This document shows positions 13,743-13,947 of a DNA stretch of 13,947 nucleotides, piece by piece. The position numbers and the translations under genes are program-made. The stretch is from DHVE2 group archaeon (lineage in GTDB: Archaea > Thermoplasmatota > Thermoplasmata > Thermoplasmatales > Aciduliprofundaceae). Within the stretch, counting starts at the first letter, position 1. Each line of letters opens with the position of its first letter. A model generated the notes under the pieces. That model saw only the letters and a program-made list of their open reading frames with translations. It had not been told where the DNA came from and did not search any database. The DNA lies in the NCBI GenBank assembly GCA_027014065.1, contig JALWEL010000061.1, forward strand, positions 1 through 13,947, written 5' to 3'.

Positions 13743-13947
13743 ATGGAAGGAGCAGATTTACCACCACCGGTTGCGCCTCAGCCGGCAATAGGAGAATCGA
13801 GCAAACTAAGGAGTGCTTTGGACCTGCTGAATATCTCGAAAATCTTAGCATTGATTATCGGCATTATAGGATTTCTTCTGGCGGCATGGAACGGTTTTTA
13901 CATTGCACTAGGAGATGTGTTTTCAATCCCAGGAGCTGTGTATTACG
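13743..13947 (+). CDS. Small membrane protein with a Pro-rich N-terminus (partial)
   Basis: The gene begins at the ATG at 13743 and continues past the right edge; 68 codons are visible. The product opens with an acidic, Pro-rich segment (MEGADLPPPVAPQPAIGESS), which looks disordered. A short amphipathic stretch (KLRSALDLLNISK) follows, then a hydrophobic helix (ILALIIGIIGFLLAAW), and then FYIALGDVFSIPGAVYY at the edge, perhaps the start of a second helix. There is no cleavable signal peptide; the Pro-rich start is probably cytoplasmic. The family is not recognised; it resembles small uncharacterised archaeal membrane proteins with several helices. The start is supported by the TATA 27 bp upstream. 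Coding potential is good, with no stop codon in the frame and codon use like its neighbours. Confidence 0.7.
   Translation, partial: MEGADLPPPVAPQPAIGESSKLRSALDLLNISKILALIIGIIGFLLAAWNGFYIALGDVFSIPGAVYY

Noticed and set aside
1..13947. tRNA, rRNA, CRISPR arrays, insertion sequences, phage or defence genes
   Set aside because: Reading through intergenic regions (the longest is 150 bp at 3123-3272) showed no cloverleaf, repeat-spacer array, transposase or terminal inverted repeats.

Overview
The window reads as ordinary, densely packed chromosomal DNA from a thermophilic euryarchaeon. I infer Thermoplasmatota, possibly Aciduliprofundum/DHVE2-like. The grounds are: an Alba chromatin protein very close to crenarchaeal Alba; an archaea-only Zn-ribbon protein (HVO_0476 type); archaeal TATA boxes about 26 bp before start codons with mostly leaderless genes; heavy use of AGA/AGG and ATA codons; Lys/Glu-rich soluble proteins; and surface proteins full of N-X-S/T sequons. 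The genus is an inference and no search was run.

Layout, left to right. (1) Positions 1-2080: a divergent pair that appears to share one TATA element (a truncated YlbF-family gene on minus and a glycerophosphodiester phosphodiesterase on plus), followed by an M20 amidohydrolase with its own leaderless promoter. (2) Positions 2070-3272: a minus-strand regulator made of two fused Lrp/AsnC-like halves, overlapping the amidohydrolase tail-to-tail, with a promoter flanked by a direct repeat. (3) Positions 3273-7880: a 1428-aa RND/MMPL-superfamily membrane protein with an enormous first extracytoplasmic loop, then the Alba gene, whose TATA box contains the RND stop codon. (4) Positions 7867-12780: a 1637-aa minus-strand protein with a cytoplasmic TPR-like head, an Asn-Gly repeat linker, one transmembrane helix, a giant multidomain extracellular part with Ca-binding-type DxDxDG loops and a tandem duplication, and a second C-terminal anchor resembling an archaeal sorting tail. 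(5) Positions 12836-13947: a small AbrB-type DNA-binding protein with a perfect inverted repeat at its start codon, divergent from an HVO_0476-type Zn-ribbon protein, followed by the start of a small membrane protein.

No tRNA, rRNA, CRISPR array, insertion sequence or phage module was seen. The genes do not form one obvious pathway; most appear to be single transcription units with their own TATA boxes. The least conventional content is the pair of giant cell-surface/membrane proteins (RND and the TPR-NG-TM receptor-like protein), which converge on the Alba gene, and several candidate operators at the regulator promoters. I did not find a clearly new multi-gene system. The best candidate for something undescribed is the 1637-aa protein's architecture.
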